A DNA stretch of 64,000 nucleotides from Bacteroidetes bacterium UBA3022 (GTDB lineage Bacteria; Bacteroidota; Bacteroidia; Chitinophagales; BACL12). The notes below the pieces were generated by a model. The model worked only from the letters and a program-made list of their open reading frames with translations, ran no database searches and was not told where the DNA came from. The stretch is from positions 14,853 to 78,852 of the forward strand of contig DDYY01000064.1 of assembly GCA_002346225.1 (NCBI GenBank). The letters run 5' to 3'. The translations under genes and the position numbers were made by a program. Shown here piece by piece: positions 41,800 through 51,636 of the stretch. The first letter of the stretch is position 1, and the number at the start of each line of letters is the position of its first letter.

Positions 41800-42693
41800 T
41801 TATCGCTGCAACACCTGCCCTCTATGTAATTCCATACTGTTGTATCCTTCGACGGTAACAAAGGGCACCGACATCAGGCCATCTTCAGTAGCAGCAGGAA
41901 CCATGCAGTTGAAATGCAGATGGGGTATGTTGGTTTGTCCGGTGGTACCCGACAGTCCGATAGGCTGACCGCGTTGCACTGCATCGCCTACCTGCACCAG
42001 GCTTCCCCGGTGTTGCAGGTGGACGTATTGCGTGAATAATCCACTGATGGTGTCGTACAGCGTTATGAAATTTCCGTAGGGTTTCCATGCTTCTCCTGCA
42101 CCTCCATACCTGTACTGGTCTACAACACCCACTACCACTCCATCGGTAGCGGCACACACCGTATCCCCTTTTTGCAAGTCGATATCTATGGCATACCTGG
42201 ACCAATCGGTATGATGGGTAGGTTGGCTGTTATTGCCTTGCACTACGCGGTAAGTCTTGTCGGCGGGGAAGGGCAGCGATATGGTGGCAGGCAGCACCTC
42301 GTGTGAAGGATTTCCCATATGAACGGTAATCTGCATGTCGGGTAACGCAGTGAAGGTTCCCGTCACAGAAAAACTGGTATCTGCACCTGCAGGCAATACT
42401 ATCGGATTGAGGGCTGCGAGTTGTGGTTGAAGCATGCTTTCAGCAGAACGTATACTGATCCTCACGGGACAATGCAGCGGATTGCTCAGGGTGATGTTGA
42501 CATATTCACTTTGCACCTCCAGACTGGCAGGTAGCTGGAATTGTGGAAGCTGTTCTTTGGGCAGCAAGAGCGCTGTACAATTGGAAAAAGCAAAGAGCAC
42601 GAAGAGCAGCGCGATTACATGCAGCCGGGTTATAGAAGTAGCTCGGCCTGAGTTTACAACTGTTGGCAATTCCCTCCCATTGGGTTCCCGCAT
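41800..42693 (-). CDS. M23 family peptidase-like (LytM) lipoprotein
   Basis: About 297 residues from ATG 42693 (ATG 42696 or 42777 possible). A hydrophobic stretch ends F-S-N-C, a lipobox. The C-terminal half is an M23 domain with R-Y-A-I-D-I-D, G-D-T-V-C-A-A-T-D-G-V-V, G-N-F-I-T-L-Y and the H-L-H-F motif. Family members cut peptidoglycan cross-links or act as cell-wall hydrolase regulators. The first half has beta-sandwich-like repeats. Confidence 0.8.
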   Translation of the reverse strand: MREPNGRELPTVVNSGRATSITRLHVIALLFVLFAFSNCTALLLPKEQLPQFQLPASLEVQSEYVNITLSNPLHCPVRISIRSAESMLQPQLAALNPIVLPAGADTSFSVTGTFTALPDMQITVHMGNPSHEVLPATISLPFPADKTYRVVQGNNSQPTHHTDWSRYAIDIDLQKGDTVCAATDGVVVGVVDQYRYGGAGEAWKPYGNFITLYDTISGLFTQYVHLQHRGSLVQVGDAVQRGQPIGLSGTTGQTNIPHLHFNCMVPAATEDGLMSVPFVTVEGYNSMELHRGQVLQR

Positions 42694-42889
42694 CATAACA
42701 TCAAAGGAAATGAATACAAAAGGTCCTTCCAAGTGGTGTACCGTTAATCTTAGGTAAAGCAGGCGAATATTGAACAAACCCTACCTGTTATCCCCCTAGT
42801 GCTTACTGACCCACATCTTTGATACAGAAGAGCTTGTACCTGTTTTATAACTATTTCATGAATAAACTGTTTACCTATAAAAACACCCT

Positions 42890-43498
42890 ATGCAGCGTAT
42901 ACTTCTACTATTAATGACACTCAGCACCCTACCGATGCTGGCACAAGACGGTCTGGAATTCAGCCTTTCCGGAGGACCCGGTCGCTCTTATTTAATCATG
43001 AATGACGATACCAGTAAAACAGCTGCCAACCTGCAGTTATCCGTGCAGGTAGGATTCCTGTTAAATGATAAGGTGGAACTTTTCACCGGTGTACAATACT
43101 GGCAGTCGGGATTTGCCACCTCCCTTACCGACCAGGGGGGCAACCTGGTTGCGACGGCTGATTACGTTACCTACGGACTTCCTGTGGGGGTGCGTTATTA
43201 CCTCACCAATAACTTGTACGGAGCTATACGGCTGGTGCCCGCCATTCAGGCATTTGCCGGGGATGACAATACCAGCGATCCTGTTTTTGCTTTCGAATTT
43301 ACGGAGGGTAGCATGCGTAGTTTTCATCTTTTTGGCGAAGTCAACCTGGGCTATGCCATACACCTCAGCGATGCCTTCGACATTGATTTGGAGCCCCGCC
43401 TGGGTCACTCCTTCACTCCTGTGCTGGACGCAGAGGGTATCAACGGCCGTCTGTTTGAATACGGCATCAATATCCGGCTGCAGTATCGGATTTGGTAG
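42890..43498 (+). CDS. outer membrane beta-barrel protein
   Basis: 202 residues. A signal peptide (cleaved near M-L-A-Q) is followed by alternating strands typical of the porin family/OmpW-like eight-stranded barrels (F-S-L-S-G-G-P-G, L-F-T-G-V-Q-Y-W) with an aromatic end (L-Q-Y-R-I-W). First gene of a four-gene run with MbnP and two di-haem proteins; a copper-related role is possible by context only. Confidence 0.75.
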   Translation: MQRILLLLMTLSTLPMLAQDGLEFSLSGGPGRSYLIMNDDTSKTAANLQLSVQVGFLLNDKVELFTGVQYWQSGFATSLTDQGGNLVATADYVTYGLPVGVRYYLTNNLYGAIRLVPAIQAFAGDDNTSDPVFAFEFTEGSMRSFHLFGEVNLGYAIHLSDAFDIDLEPRLGHSFTPVLDAEGINGRLFEYGINIRLQYRIW

Positions 43499-43545
43499 GC
43501 ATTTTCTATCTTTAACATCCTTTTACAGATAAAAAATACCCGAAT

Positions 43546-44523
43546 ATGCGCCTATCCTACCGCAGTCTGCTGTTGAGTTTCCTGATGGCTAGTGCCGGAA
43601 CTGTTGCAGCACAAAGTGATGTCTACCTGCAAATCAACCATTTGCTGAACGACAACCCTTTCGAATTTTCTGTTGCACAAACCAACAATCTCGGAGAGGA
43701 TTTTAATGTCAGCCGAATGGAATACTACATGTCGGAAATTACGCTGGTACACGACGGCGGTATGACAACTGAGCTGGAAGATACCTGGGTACTGGTAAAT
43801 GCCGGCGCCTTCACGAATGTGTATCTGGGAAGTTTGGACATTACGGAACTGGAATCTATTTCTTTCGGTATTGGTGTACAAAGCGATTTCAACCACCTGG
43901 ACCCTTCTACTTATCCAACAGGACATCCGCTGGCTCCTAAATCCCCTTCTATGCACTGGGGTTGGGCAGCAGGTTACCGCTTCGTTGCCATGGAAGGTAA
44001 AGCCGGTGCCGGTCTTTCTCAAACGTATGAAGTACATGCGCTGGGAGATGTCAACTATCAAATTACCAATGTAGCCACGGCAGGAACCTGGAACGACGGT
44101 GTTTTGTATGTAGCACTGGATGGTGACTACGCCATGGCACTGAAAGATGTTTCCGTTGCGGGCGGACTCATCAGCCACGGTGAAACAGGCGCTTCCATTG
44201 ATGTGCTGGTTAATTTTAACCAGGAAGTATTTCGCGAAGGTGCCGCTAATACAACTTCATCCGTAAGCCAGTTACCGCTTTCACTCGATATGCGGATAGC
44301 TCCCAACCCGGCAGCGCAACAAGTATGGGTGCAAGTGAGCCAGTCTCTACCATCCGGTAGCATGTTGCTGCTGGTTGATATCAGAGGAAGAGAAGTATTG
44401 CGCATGCCCGCTACCCCACAAATGGAAATTGATTTGCAGTCCTACCCTGCGGGTCTTTATAATGTTTGTCTGGAAAATGATCATCAAATAATTTCAGTAC
44501 AACAATTGTACATCAACAAATAA
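43546..44523 (+). CDS. MbnP family copper-binding-type protein with a T9SS sorting domain
   Basis: 325 residues. A signal peptide (ends T-V-A-A-Q) precedes an MbnP domain (about 25-210): V-Y-L-Q-I-N-H, S-R-M-E-Y-Y-M-S-E-I, and the signature M-H-W-G-W-x-x-G-Y-R-F (136-146). A T9SS type A domain (about 245-325, I-A-P-N-P-A-A) ends the protein, so it should be surface exported. In the known MbnP/MbnH pair, a di-haem enzyme converts a tryptophan of MbnP to kynurenine, creating a copper site. Here two MauG-like genes follow directly, one overlapping by TAATG. The four-Cys motif of some members is absent. Confidence 0.82.
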   Translation: MRLSYRSLLLSFLMASAGTVAAQSDVYLQINHLLNDNPFEFSVAQTNNLGEDFNVSRMEYYMSEITLVHDGGMTTELEDTWVLVNAGAFTNVYLGSLDITELESISFGIGVQSDFNHLDPSTYPTGHPLAPKSPSMHWGWAAGYRFVAMEGKAGAGLSQTYEVHALGDVNYQITNVATAGTWNDGVLYVALDGDYAMALKDVSVAGGLISHGETGASIDVLVNFNQEVFREGAANTTSSVSQLPLSLDMRIAPNPAAQQVWVQVSQSLPSGSMLLLVDIRGREVLRMPATPQMEIDLQSYPAGLYNVCLENDHQIISVQQLYINK

Positions 44524-45623
44524 TGCCTTTTAAGCTTGTAACGTATTGTGGTGCTTTCATCTTCATTACAGCTGTTGTCTTCATTTCGGGATGTAAGAAA
44601 GACAACGTAGATGTCGGCGTGCAATGGGATACTTCCCCTTACGCACTGTCTTACGGTGATTTACCGCAACCGCTCATTCCGGACGATAATGCACTCACCA
44701 ATGCCGGTGTTCAACTGGGACGCATGCTGTTTTACGAAAAAAGATTGTCGGGCAATGGAACTATGTCCTGTGCTTCCTGTCACCAGCAGGCATTTGCATT
44801 TACCGATACTTCAAAGTTTTCCATAGGTATCGATGGTTTGCCTGGTAAACGGCAGGCGATGGTAGCATTCAATACGCTATGGCATTCCAACGAATTCTTC
44901 TGGGATGGCAGGGCGCATCTGCTGCGGGAGCAATCGCTTATGCCCATACAGGATCCACTGGAAATGCATGAAACCCTGGACAATGTGGTAGCTAAACTTT
45001 CCGTCGACCAGGACTACATAGATCAGTTTATCCGGGCTTTCGGCTCAGACGCCATCACACCGGAGCGGATAGCCCTGGCGCTGGAGCAGTTCATGCACTC
45101 CATTGTATCGTACAACAGTAAATACGATCAGTTTCTGGCAGGGCAAGCCGAACTGACTCTCAGCGAAGAAAGAGGCCGGGAGCTTTTCTTTACCGAATAC
45201 AATCCTTTCTTCCCGGAATTGTCGGGAGCAGACTGCGGACATTGCCATTCGGGTTCCAATTTTGAAAACGACCGCTACATGAACAACGGGTTGGATACTG
45301 ATGGCAGCATGTTGGATATTGGTCGGGAAGCTGTTACCGGCAATCCGGGAGACAGAGGCAAGTTCAAGGTTACTACCCTGCGCAATATCGAGCATACCTA
45401 TCCCTATATGCACGATGGCCGATTCGCTACACTGGAAGAAGTGATTGACCATTACAACGAAGGCATTCAGCCCTCGGCTACGCTGGAACCGGAACTGGAA
45501 AATACAAGAGCTACAGGTTTGTTCCTCACGGAAACCGATAAGGCCGATTTGATTGCCTTCCTCAAAACGCTCACAGATGAGAGCCTCCTGAACAATCCCG
45601 CTTACAGCAATCCGTTTGAATAG
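44523..45623 (+). CDS. di-haem cytochrome c peroxidase/MauG-like lipoprotein (MbnH candidate 1)
   Basis: 366 residues. Lipobox I-S-G-C at Cys24. Two haem c sites: C83-x-x-C86-H87 and C238-x-x-C241-H242. The MauG/CcpA landmarks L-G-R-M-L-F-Y, F-F-W-D-G-R-A and Y-M-H-D-G-R-F-A-T-L-E-E-V are present. Its ATG overlaps the MbnP stop. It is therefore the best candidate to oxidise MbnP; a plain hydrogen peroxide reductase is the alternative. Confidence 0.88.
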   Translation: MPFKLVTYCGAFIFITAVVFISGCKKDNVDVGVQWDTSPYALSYGDLPQPLIPDDNALTNAGVQLGRMLFYEKRLSGNGTMSCASCHQQAFAFTDTSKFSIGIDGLPGKRQAMVAFNTLWHSNEFFWDGRAHLLREQSLMPIQDPLEMHETLDNVVAKLSVDQDYIDQFIRAFGSDAITPERIALALEQFMHSIVSYNSKYDQFLAGQAELTLSEERGRELFFTEYNPFFPELSGADCGHCHSGSNFENDRYMNNGLDTDGSMLDIGREAVTGNPGDRGKFKVTTLRNIEHTYPYMHDGRFATLEEVIDHYNEGIQPSATLEPELENTRATGLFLTETDKADLIAFLKTLTDESLLNNPAYSNPFE

Positions 45624-45626
45624 CCT

Positions 45627-46652
45627 ATGCAGCGCACCCTTATGAGTATGTGTCTGGTTTTTCTGGGCCTGCTGGCCGCAGCTGGTTCGGAGGTGGAGGG
45701 ATGGCTACTACCCGTTCCATCGAATGAACCCGAAGTGCCTGCAGGTTTCCCCCCGGTACTATTTCCAGACGACAACGGATACACTGAGGAGCGATGGGCA
45801 CTGGGCAAGAAGCTTTTTTTTGACCCCATCCTTTCATTAGACAGCAGCATCAGCTGTGCTTCCTGCCATTTGCCGGAATATGGTTTCAGTGACAACCGCA
45901 GCCTGAGTCCCGGCATCCTGAACCGACCCGGAGTCAGAAATGCACCTTCGCTCGCCAATGTGGCCTATCATCCTTATTTTCTCAGAGAAGGAAGTGTGCC
46001 TACCCTTGAAATGCAGGTGCTGGTTCCGATTCAGGAGGAGAACGAATTCGCGCACAACATTGTAGATATTGCCGCGCAACTGAACAGGGACAGTACTTAC
46101 GTGGCGATGAGCCTGGCGGCCTACAACCGACCGCCGGATGCGTTTACCATCACCCGCGCACTGGCGACCTTCGAGCGTACGCTTATCAGCGGCAACAGCC
46201 CATATGATCAGTTCGTGACCCTTGGCAAAACAGACGCCCTTTCTGAAGAAGAACAGGCGGGCATGGCATTGTTTTTCAGCGATCGCCTGCAATGTTCCAC
46301 CTGTCATGGCGGATTCAATTTTACCGATTACCGCTTTGCCAACAACGGCCTGGACACTGCCTATGCCGACATCGGGAGAATGCGGTTCAGTGGAAAAGAA
46401 AGTGATAGGGGATTGTTCAAAGTACCTTCCCTGCGCAATGTTGCAGTGACAGGTCCCTACATGCACGATGGCAGCATTGCTACGCTGCAGGAGGTGGTGG
46501 CGCATTACAACAGCGGTGGTGCGCTGCATCCCAATAAATCACCGTTGATACAACCACTAAATTTATCTGCATCAGAAAAACAACAATTGGTTGCTTTCCT
46601 CTTTGCTCTTACGGATTCTGCATTTATCAGCAATCCGCTGTTGCAGCATTAA
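45627..46652 (+). CDS. di-haem cytochrome c peroxidase/MauG-like protein (MbnH candidate 2)
   Basis: 341 residues with a signal peptide. Haem sites C77-x-x-C80-H81 and C223-x-x-C226-H227, plus L-G-K-K-L-F-F, N-E-F-A-H-N and Y-M-H-D-G-S-I-A-T-L-Q-E-V. It is a paralogue of the preceding protein and follows three bases after it. Having two MauG-like enzymes beside one MbnP is unusual. Confidence 0.88.
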   Translation: MQRTLMSMCLVFLGLLAAAGSEVEGWLLPVPSNEPEVPAGFPPVLFPDDNGYTEERWALGKKLFFDPILSLDSSISCASCHLPEYGFSDNRSLSPGILNRPGVRNAPSLANVAYHPYFLREGSVPTLEMQVLVPIQEENEFAHNIVDIAAQLNRDSTYVAMSLAAYNRPPDAFTITRALATFERTLISGNSPYDQFVTLGKTDALSEEEQAGMALFFSDRLQCSTCHGGFNFTDYRFANNGLDTAYADIGRMRFSGKESDRGLFKVPSLRNVAVTGPYMHDGSIATLQEVVAHYNSGGALHPNKSPLIQPLNLSASEKQQLVAFLFALTDSAFISNPLLQH

Positions 46653-46660
46653 ACGGCCAT

Positions 46661-47773
46661 CTAAGGCAACCAGGGTCCCTGGCGGGTAACACTTAAAAAA
46701 CGTTGATTGTCATAACGGAATAGTCCGCCCCACCCTCCGAACCAAAATCGATCCTGACGATCTTTGTATATGCATAGTATTCCGTTTGTATAAGACGGAT
46801 CCTCTGCCCTATAATGGGTAAACAAATGCTTCCCGTCCAATGCTGACTTACCATCATATCTGAACACTCCGTTGTGTTCAACAGCAAACCATATAGCTCC
46901 GCTGCTATCCTCCCAAAGCCCGCCTACTTCCACACCTTCTATAATACCTTCCTGAGTAAAATTGATAAAGCCGGTTCCATCGAACATACTAAAACCACCA
47001 AAGAAAGTACCCACCCAAATATTACCTGCAGCATCCACCAGTAATTCATTGATGGAGTTGTCGCACAATCCATCTTCAATAGTAAAATGCTCAAATGTCT
47101 TCCCGTCAAATCGGGTAAGACCAAAGCCATCGGTGCCTAACCAGATATTGCCTTGTTTGTCTTCCACAATAGCCGTAATGCGATCAGCTGAAAAAAGTAC
47201 TTTAGGATTCTTTACCGAAGCCCGCGGCATTGAAAATGTTTTAAAGGCTATGCCATCAAATTGTGCAACACCCTGATTGTGACCTACCCAAAAAACACCC
47301 TTGCTGTCGATAAACAAACACCACAATTCTTCATCCTGAAGTCCGGCATCAGCACCATAGTGTTTGAATTTTGGTTGTTGAGATGACAGTTGCGATTGTT
47401 CACATTGAAACAAACCACCATAAGCACTCATCCAGAGATTACCTGCGCTGTCCTCCAATATCCCGGTTATTCTTCCACCGTCAAAATTGCTTTCTTCTCC
47501 AAAATATTGAAGGGTATCGCCATTGTAGCGCATGATATGGTATACATTGGTTCCCATCCAGAGATTATCCTGTTGGTCCTGATATATGCGCCGAACATGC
47601 TGGCACAACTGCCCGGGAAGAAAAAACAAGGGATCTATTTGTTGCCCGATACTATCTCCGCCAACATCATTGGCCGACATCAGGGTTGTATGGTCTTCCT
47701 GATTATTGTTATGAACTGTTTCACTGCATGCAAACAATAACGTCAAGATAAGGCTTGCCATGACTTGCAGCAT
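46661..47773 (-). CDS. lipoprotein with two-component-regulator propeller repeats
   Basis: About 370 residues from ATG 47773 (47815 possible). Lipobox L-F-A-C. At least seven repeats of the form I-W-x-D-x-x-G-N-[IL]-W-x-G-T-x-x-G, as in the periplasmic sensor half of Bacteroidota hybrid two-component proteins. The kinase part is absent, so it is a free-standing beta-propeller, perhaps a ligand-binding or surface protein. Confidence 0.85.
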   Translation of the reverse strand: MLQVMASLILTLLFACSETVHNNNQEDHTTLMSANDVGGDSIGQQIDPLFFLPGQLCQHVRRIYQDQQDNLWMGTNVYHIMRYNGDTLQYFGEESNFDGGRITGILEDSAGNLWMSAYGGLFQCEQSQLSSQQPKFKHYGADAGLQDEELWCLFIDSKGVFWVGHNQGVAQFDGIAFKTFSMPRASVKNPKVLFSADRITAIVEDKQGNIWLGTDGFGLTRFDGKTFEHFTIEDGLCDNSINELLVDAAGNIWVGTFFGGFSMFDGTGFINFTQEGIIEGVEVGGLWEDSSGAIWFAVEHNGVFRYDGKSALDGKHLFTHYRAEDPSYTNGILCIYKDRQDRFWFGGWGGLFRYDNQRFLSVTRQGPWLP

Positions 47774-48048
47774 AGTACGAAGGAAATAACAATATTGAAA
47801 TATATCAATATGCATATATTATATTAAATCATTATACCTAAAACAACTCAAAACCTGCTGCAATATACTGTGTAAAAAGATGAGGATTGATGGCTTTAGG
47901 TAACGTAATAATAGCCAAATAAACCCGCAGGTTCAGCTCAGGAGATGGCAATACTAATTTTATGGCAACATTGCGTACCTGCGAACTTTCAAATGCATGC
48001 ATCCTATCCTGTATATCGCTTTTTGTATTTGCCACCTTACCTTTAGCT

Positions 48049-49302
48049 ATGCGTTGTATTATTTTCCTTTTAGTAAGCTGCATATCGGTTGCTCAAGGCC
48101 AGCAACATGTATCTGCGCTCTTTCTGGGCAACAGCTATACCTTCTTTAATAATCTGCCACAAATTATTGCCGACATGGCGAGTACTACCGGCGATACATT
48201 GACCTATGCCAGCAATACACCCGGAGGCTACACTCTTCAAGCACATAGCACGAACCCGGCTTCCCTTTCACTTATTGATGAGGGCTCCTGGGATTATGTA
48301 GTGCTGCAGGAACAAAGCCAGCTGCCCAGCTTTCCTATTGAACAGGTGGAAACCGAAGTTTTTCCATTTGCAACACTACTCGACAGCCTTATTAACGAAG
48401 CCAATACCTGCGCAGAGACGGTATTTTTTATGACCTGGGGACGAAAGAACGGAGATGCTTTAAATTGTCCGGTATGGCCCCCTGTTTGTACCTATGAGGG
48501 TATGGACGACCTGCTCCGCGAACGCTACCTGACTATGGCCATCGCCAATGAAGCTATTGTTTCGCCGGTAGGAGCACTTTGGCGCTACCTTCGCGATACA
48601 GCACCATGGATAGAATTGTACAGTCCGGATGAGAGCCATCCTTCTCCTGCTGGTTCATTTGCTGCTGCATGTGCTTTTTATACCGTATTCTTCCGAGAAG
48701 ACCCAAGCTTAACCGCTTTTCCGTATACACTGGATCCAATAACCGCTTCTACTATTCGGGACGCTGCCAAAACGGTGGTGTACGACAGCCTGAGCTACCG
48801 GCAGGTGGGCAATTATGATCCTGTTGCGGCTTTTGACATAACACCGGGAACAGCGGGAAGCGTAAATATTATCAATACATCAGAGCGCGCGGATACCTAT
48901 AGCTGGGATATGGGGGATGCTAGTATCTACTCCGAGTTTGAACCTGTTCATACCTATGCTTTAAATGGATTGTATGAAGTTGAGTTGATAGCTTCCCGTT
49001 GTAACTATTCCGATACAGCTGCAAATTCTGTTGAGATATTGCTTACGCATACACTGGCAATGCCTGATGAAAGCCGATTGAAAACAGCTTTACCCAATTA
49101 TATCTACGCAGATATATCAATGGTGGGTACTTCCTATCTGGAGATAACAGGCATGGGAGGCTACCGGCAACGTATGGCACTCCAACAGGGAGAAACTGAA
49201 TTACGAATACAGGTACCTGCCACCGGAGTCTATATTATTCAGTTGTATAATAATACTCAATTGTTACAACAACTAAAGTGTATTTTATTGAGTACTAATT
49301 GA
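48049..49302 (+). CDS. secreted SGNH-type hydrolase with PKD domain
   Basis: About 417 residues from ATG 48049, which gives a normal signal peptide (ends V-A-Q-G-Q) and is preceded by TACCTTTA three bases upstream; the frame is open from 47962. The catalytic part has L-G-N-S-Y-T with Ser29 and D-E-S-H-P-S-P, the Asp-His of the SGNH triad. A PKD-like domain follows (about 260-325, Y-S-W-D-M-G-D and H-T-Y). The C-terminus is beta-rich but shows no clear T9SS signature. Probably a carbohydrate esterase or lipase-like enzyme. Confidence 0.75.
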   Translation: MRCIIFLLVSCISVAQGQQHVSALFLGNSYTFFNNLPQIIADMASTTGDTLTYASNTPGGYTLQAHSTNPASLSLIDEGSWDYVVLQEQSQLPSFPIEQVETEVFPFATLLDSLINEANTCAETVFFMTWGRKNGDALNCPVWPPVCTYEGMDDLLRERYLTMAIANEAIVSPVGALWRYLRDTAPWIELYSPDESHPSPAGSFAAACAFYTVFFREDPSLTAFPYTLDPITASTIRDAAKTVVYDSLSYRQVGNYDPVAAFDITPGTAGSVNIINTSERADTYSWDMGDASIYSEFEPVHTYALNGLYEVELIASRCNYSDTAANSVEILLTHTLAMPDESRLKTALPNYIYADISMVGTSYLEITGMGGYRQRMALQQGETELRIQVPATGVYIIQLYNNTQLLQQLKCILLSTN

Positions 49303-49374
49303 TAAATGTAGGTTTATCAGTACTTTCAGCTCTGCTTACATGAATCCAATGTTAAAAATTATTGTCCCAATTGT

Positions 49375-49382
49375 TAACTTTG
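49375..49382 (+). promoter_or_regulatory. -7 element of the marR gene
   Basis: TAACTTTG, a perfect consensus match, 21 bases before the ATG at 49404. Confidence 0.5.
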
Positions 49383-49403
49383 TAACAATGCAATAGTTTA
49401 AAT

Positions 49404-49838
49404 ATGGGTAAAGCAAGTAAAATAGATGTTGAAACATTAATCATTCAGCTCGATACCCTTGTAAAACGGGTAAAACAAGAGGTAAGTCAATCTTTACAGA
49501 TGGATGAAATAAACATTACTGCAGATCAATGGATATTGCTCCGGCTGGTGATGGAACATGGTGGATTGACCCAAAAAGATTTGGCAGCATTAGCCGGCAA
49601 AGACAAGCCTACAGTAACCCGCATGCTCGAACTCATGATTGAAAAAGACTGGGTGGTGAAGGAACCCACTCCCGGCGACAGGCGGTCGTACCTTATCTTA
49701 CCTACCAAATATGGTCAGGAAACCTACCGAATTGCCAGAGATGGTGTAGCAAAGGCTTACAAAAGAGTCTGGAAATCCGCCGGTAAAAAGGAAACAAAGG
49801 GCGCATGGAACCTATGCAAGCAATTGCTGGATAATTAA
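49404..49838 (+). CDS. MarR family transcriptional regulator
   Basis: 144 residues. The winged helix-turn-helix (about 45-105) shows G-G-L-T-Q-K-D-L-A-x-L-A-G-K-D-K-P-T-V-T-R-M-L and the wing K-E-P-x-P-G-D-R-R-S-Y. MarR proteins usually repress nearby transporters or stress genes in response to small aromatic ligands; the MFS transporter two genes downstream is a possible target. Confidence 0.93.
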   Translation: MGKASKIDVETLIIQLDTLVKRVKQEVSQSLQMDEINITADQWILLRLVMEHGGLTQKDLAALAGKDKPTVTRMLELMIEKDWVVKEPTPGDRRSYLILPTKYGQETYRIARDGVAKAYKRVWKSAGKKETKGAWNLCKQLLDN

Positions 49839-49984
49839 GAAGCATAGAAGTTGTCTTATCAATAAAAATTTTTACTATTAATCATTTTAAGCCTTCCTTT
49901 TTATTTTAATTGTTCTAACAACTAATAATTTTTCTTGGAATAACTATACTCATTGGATCCGGGCCAACCTGTATATTTACCATT

Positions 49985-50323
49985 ATGGAAAAGGCACTCA
50001 CCCTGCAACAAGCACAAGACCTTGTCGATAACTGGATACGCACCACCGGTGTCCGATACTTCAATGAGCTCACCAATATGGCAATGCTAACGGAAGAAGT
50101 AGGAGAAGTAGCACGCATTATAGCCCGCAGGTATGGAGAACAATCTGAAAAAGAGAGCGATAAAGGGAAGGTTCTTGCAGACGAACTTGCCGATGTGTTG
50201 TTTGTGCTGATATGCCTGGCCAATCAGACAGGGGTGGACCTCACTGCAGCATTGCAGCAAAATATGGAAAAGAAAACACAGCGGGATGGTCGCCGACATC
50301 AGGACAATGAGAAGCTCAGTTAA
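49985..50323 (+). CDS. MazG-like nucleotide pyrophosphohydrolase
   Basis: 112 residues, a single all-alpha MazG domain. The metal-binding E-E-V-G-E and E-L-A-D-V-L motifs are present. It should hydrolyse non-canonical or excess nucleoside triphosphates to monophosphates. TATATTTA lies five bases before the ATG. Confidence 0.88.
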   Translation: MEKALTLQQAQDLVDNWIRTTGVRYFNELTNMAMLTEEVGEVARIIARRYGEQSEKESDKGKVLADELADVLFVLICLANQTGVDLTAALQQNMEKKTQRDGRRHQDNEKLS

Positions 50324-50392
50324 GACCCGCTGCAACTAAGCAGCTGCCTAGGGTTGGTGGAATACCGCTTACTGGTATAACTTCGCAGGCAG

Positions 50393-51628
50393 ATGAACAA
50401 CGCCGAACGGCTGTTGCCGCTGCGCAACAAAGAATTCCGTTTTTTTCTGGGCATGCGCACCAGTCTCACCATCGCCTACCAGATACAGGCGGTAGTATGC
50501 GGCTGGGAAATTTTCAAAATCACCAACGATCCGCTTTCCCTTGGGCTGATAGGTCTGGCAGAAGCCATTCCCGCTATCTCCATCGCCTTGTACGCCGGCC
50601 ATCTGGCAGATAAGAGCAACAAACGCAATCTTTTGCTGTGGACCATTACCGGCTTTCTCCTGTGTTCCATTGGTTTGGCCTGGGTTACCTCCGATGGATT
50701 TCGAAGTATGCAGACAGATACCATGGTCGTCAACCTGATGTACCTGTTTATTTTTCTGAGTGGCTTCGCCAGAGGCTTCTATTCCCCCACCGGATTCTCA
50801 TTTATTCCGCAGCTGGTTCCACGAACACAGTTGTCGCATGCCACCACACTCAACAGTACCTTCTGGCAGTTCTCTGCCATTTTGGGTCCGGCGATGGGTG
50901 GCTTTCTCTACGCCGGTTTCGGGATATCCGGAGCCATGATGGTGGTGCTATTTTTCTCCCTGGCTTCCTTGTTCAGCACCGCCAATATCGGTTCCAAACC
51001 GGTGGTACAACTCGGCAACAAAGAGCCTATTGGCGAGCGCCTCCGCGAGGGATTGCGCTTTGTGTTCAGCAACAAAATCATTTTGAATGCGCTGGCGCTG
51101 GACATGTTTTCGGTATTGTTCGGGGGAGCCGTAGCATTGCTACCTGTTTTTGCCGATCAGATACTTTTTGTCGGTCCGCAGGGATTGGGTATGCTACGCG
51201 CCGCCCCATCAGTTGGAGCAGTTATTACCATGAGCTGGCTCTCCCTACGCCATGTTCCCGGTAAGGCCGGTACCACCCTGATGTGGGCCGTTGCCTGCTT
51301 TGGGGTATCCATTTTACTTTTCGGTATCAGTCGCAATTTTTACCTTTCTCTATTCCTGCTTTTCCTCAGCGGTGCCTTCGATAGTGTCAGTGTAATTATT
51401 CGTGCCAACATCATTCAGCTACTTACGCCTGATGAAATGCGCGGAAGGGTGAGTGCAGTGAACAGCATGTTCATTGGTTCCAGTAACGAAATTGGTGCCT
51501 TCGAAAGTGGTGTAACAGCCAGGTGGATGGGTACTGTAGGTTCTGTGGTGTTTGGAGGAACCATGACCCTACTTATAGTAGGTTATACTGCTGTTAAGGC
51601 AAAGAAGCTAAAAGCATTTCACTACTAA
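50393..51628 (+). CDS. MFS transporter
   Basis: 411 residues with about 10-12 membrane helices. The loop A-G-H-L-A-D-K-S-N-K-R-N is the MFS motif A between helices 2 and 3. It resembles the MFS_3 / enterobactin exporter-like group. Substrate is unknown. The stop lies eight bases from a convergent gene. Confidence 0.88.
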   Translation: MNNAERLLPLRNKEFRFFLGMRTSLTIAYQIQAVVCGWEIFKITNDPLSLGLIGLAEAIPAISIALYAGHLADKSNKRNLLLWTITGFLLCSIGLAWVTSDGFRSMQTDTMVVNLMYLFIFLSGFARGFYSPTGFSFIPQLVPRTQLSHATTLNSTFWQFSAILGPAMGGFLYAGFGISGAMMVVLFFSLASLFSTANIGSKPVVQLGNKEPIGERLREGLRFVFSNKIILNALALDMFSVLFGGAVALLPVFADQILFVGPQGLGMLRAAPSVGAVITMSWLSLRHVPGKAGTTLMWAVACFGVSILLFGISRNFYLSLFLLFLSGAFDSVSVIIRANIIQLLTPDEMRGRVSAVNSMFIGSSNEIGAFESGVTARWMGTVGSVVFGGTMTLLIVGYTAVKAKKLKAFHY

Positions 51629-51636
51629 GGCAGGTA

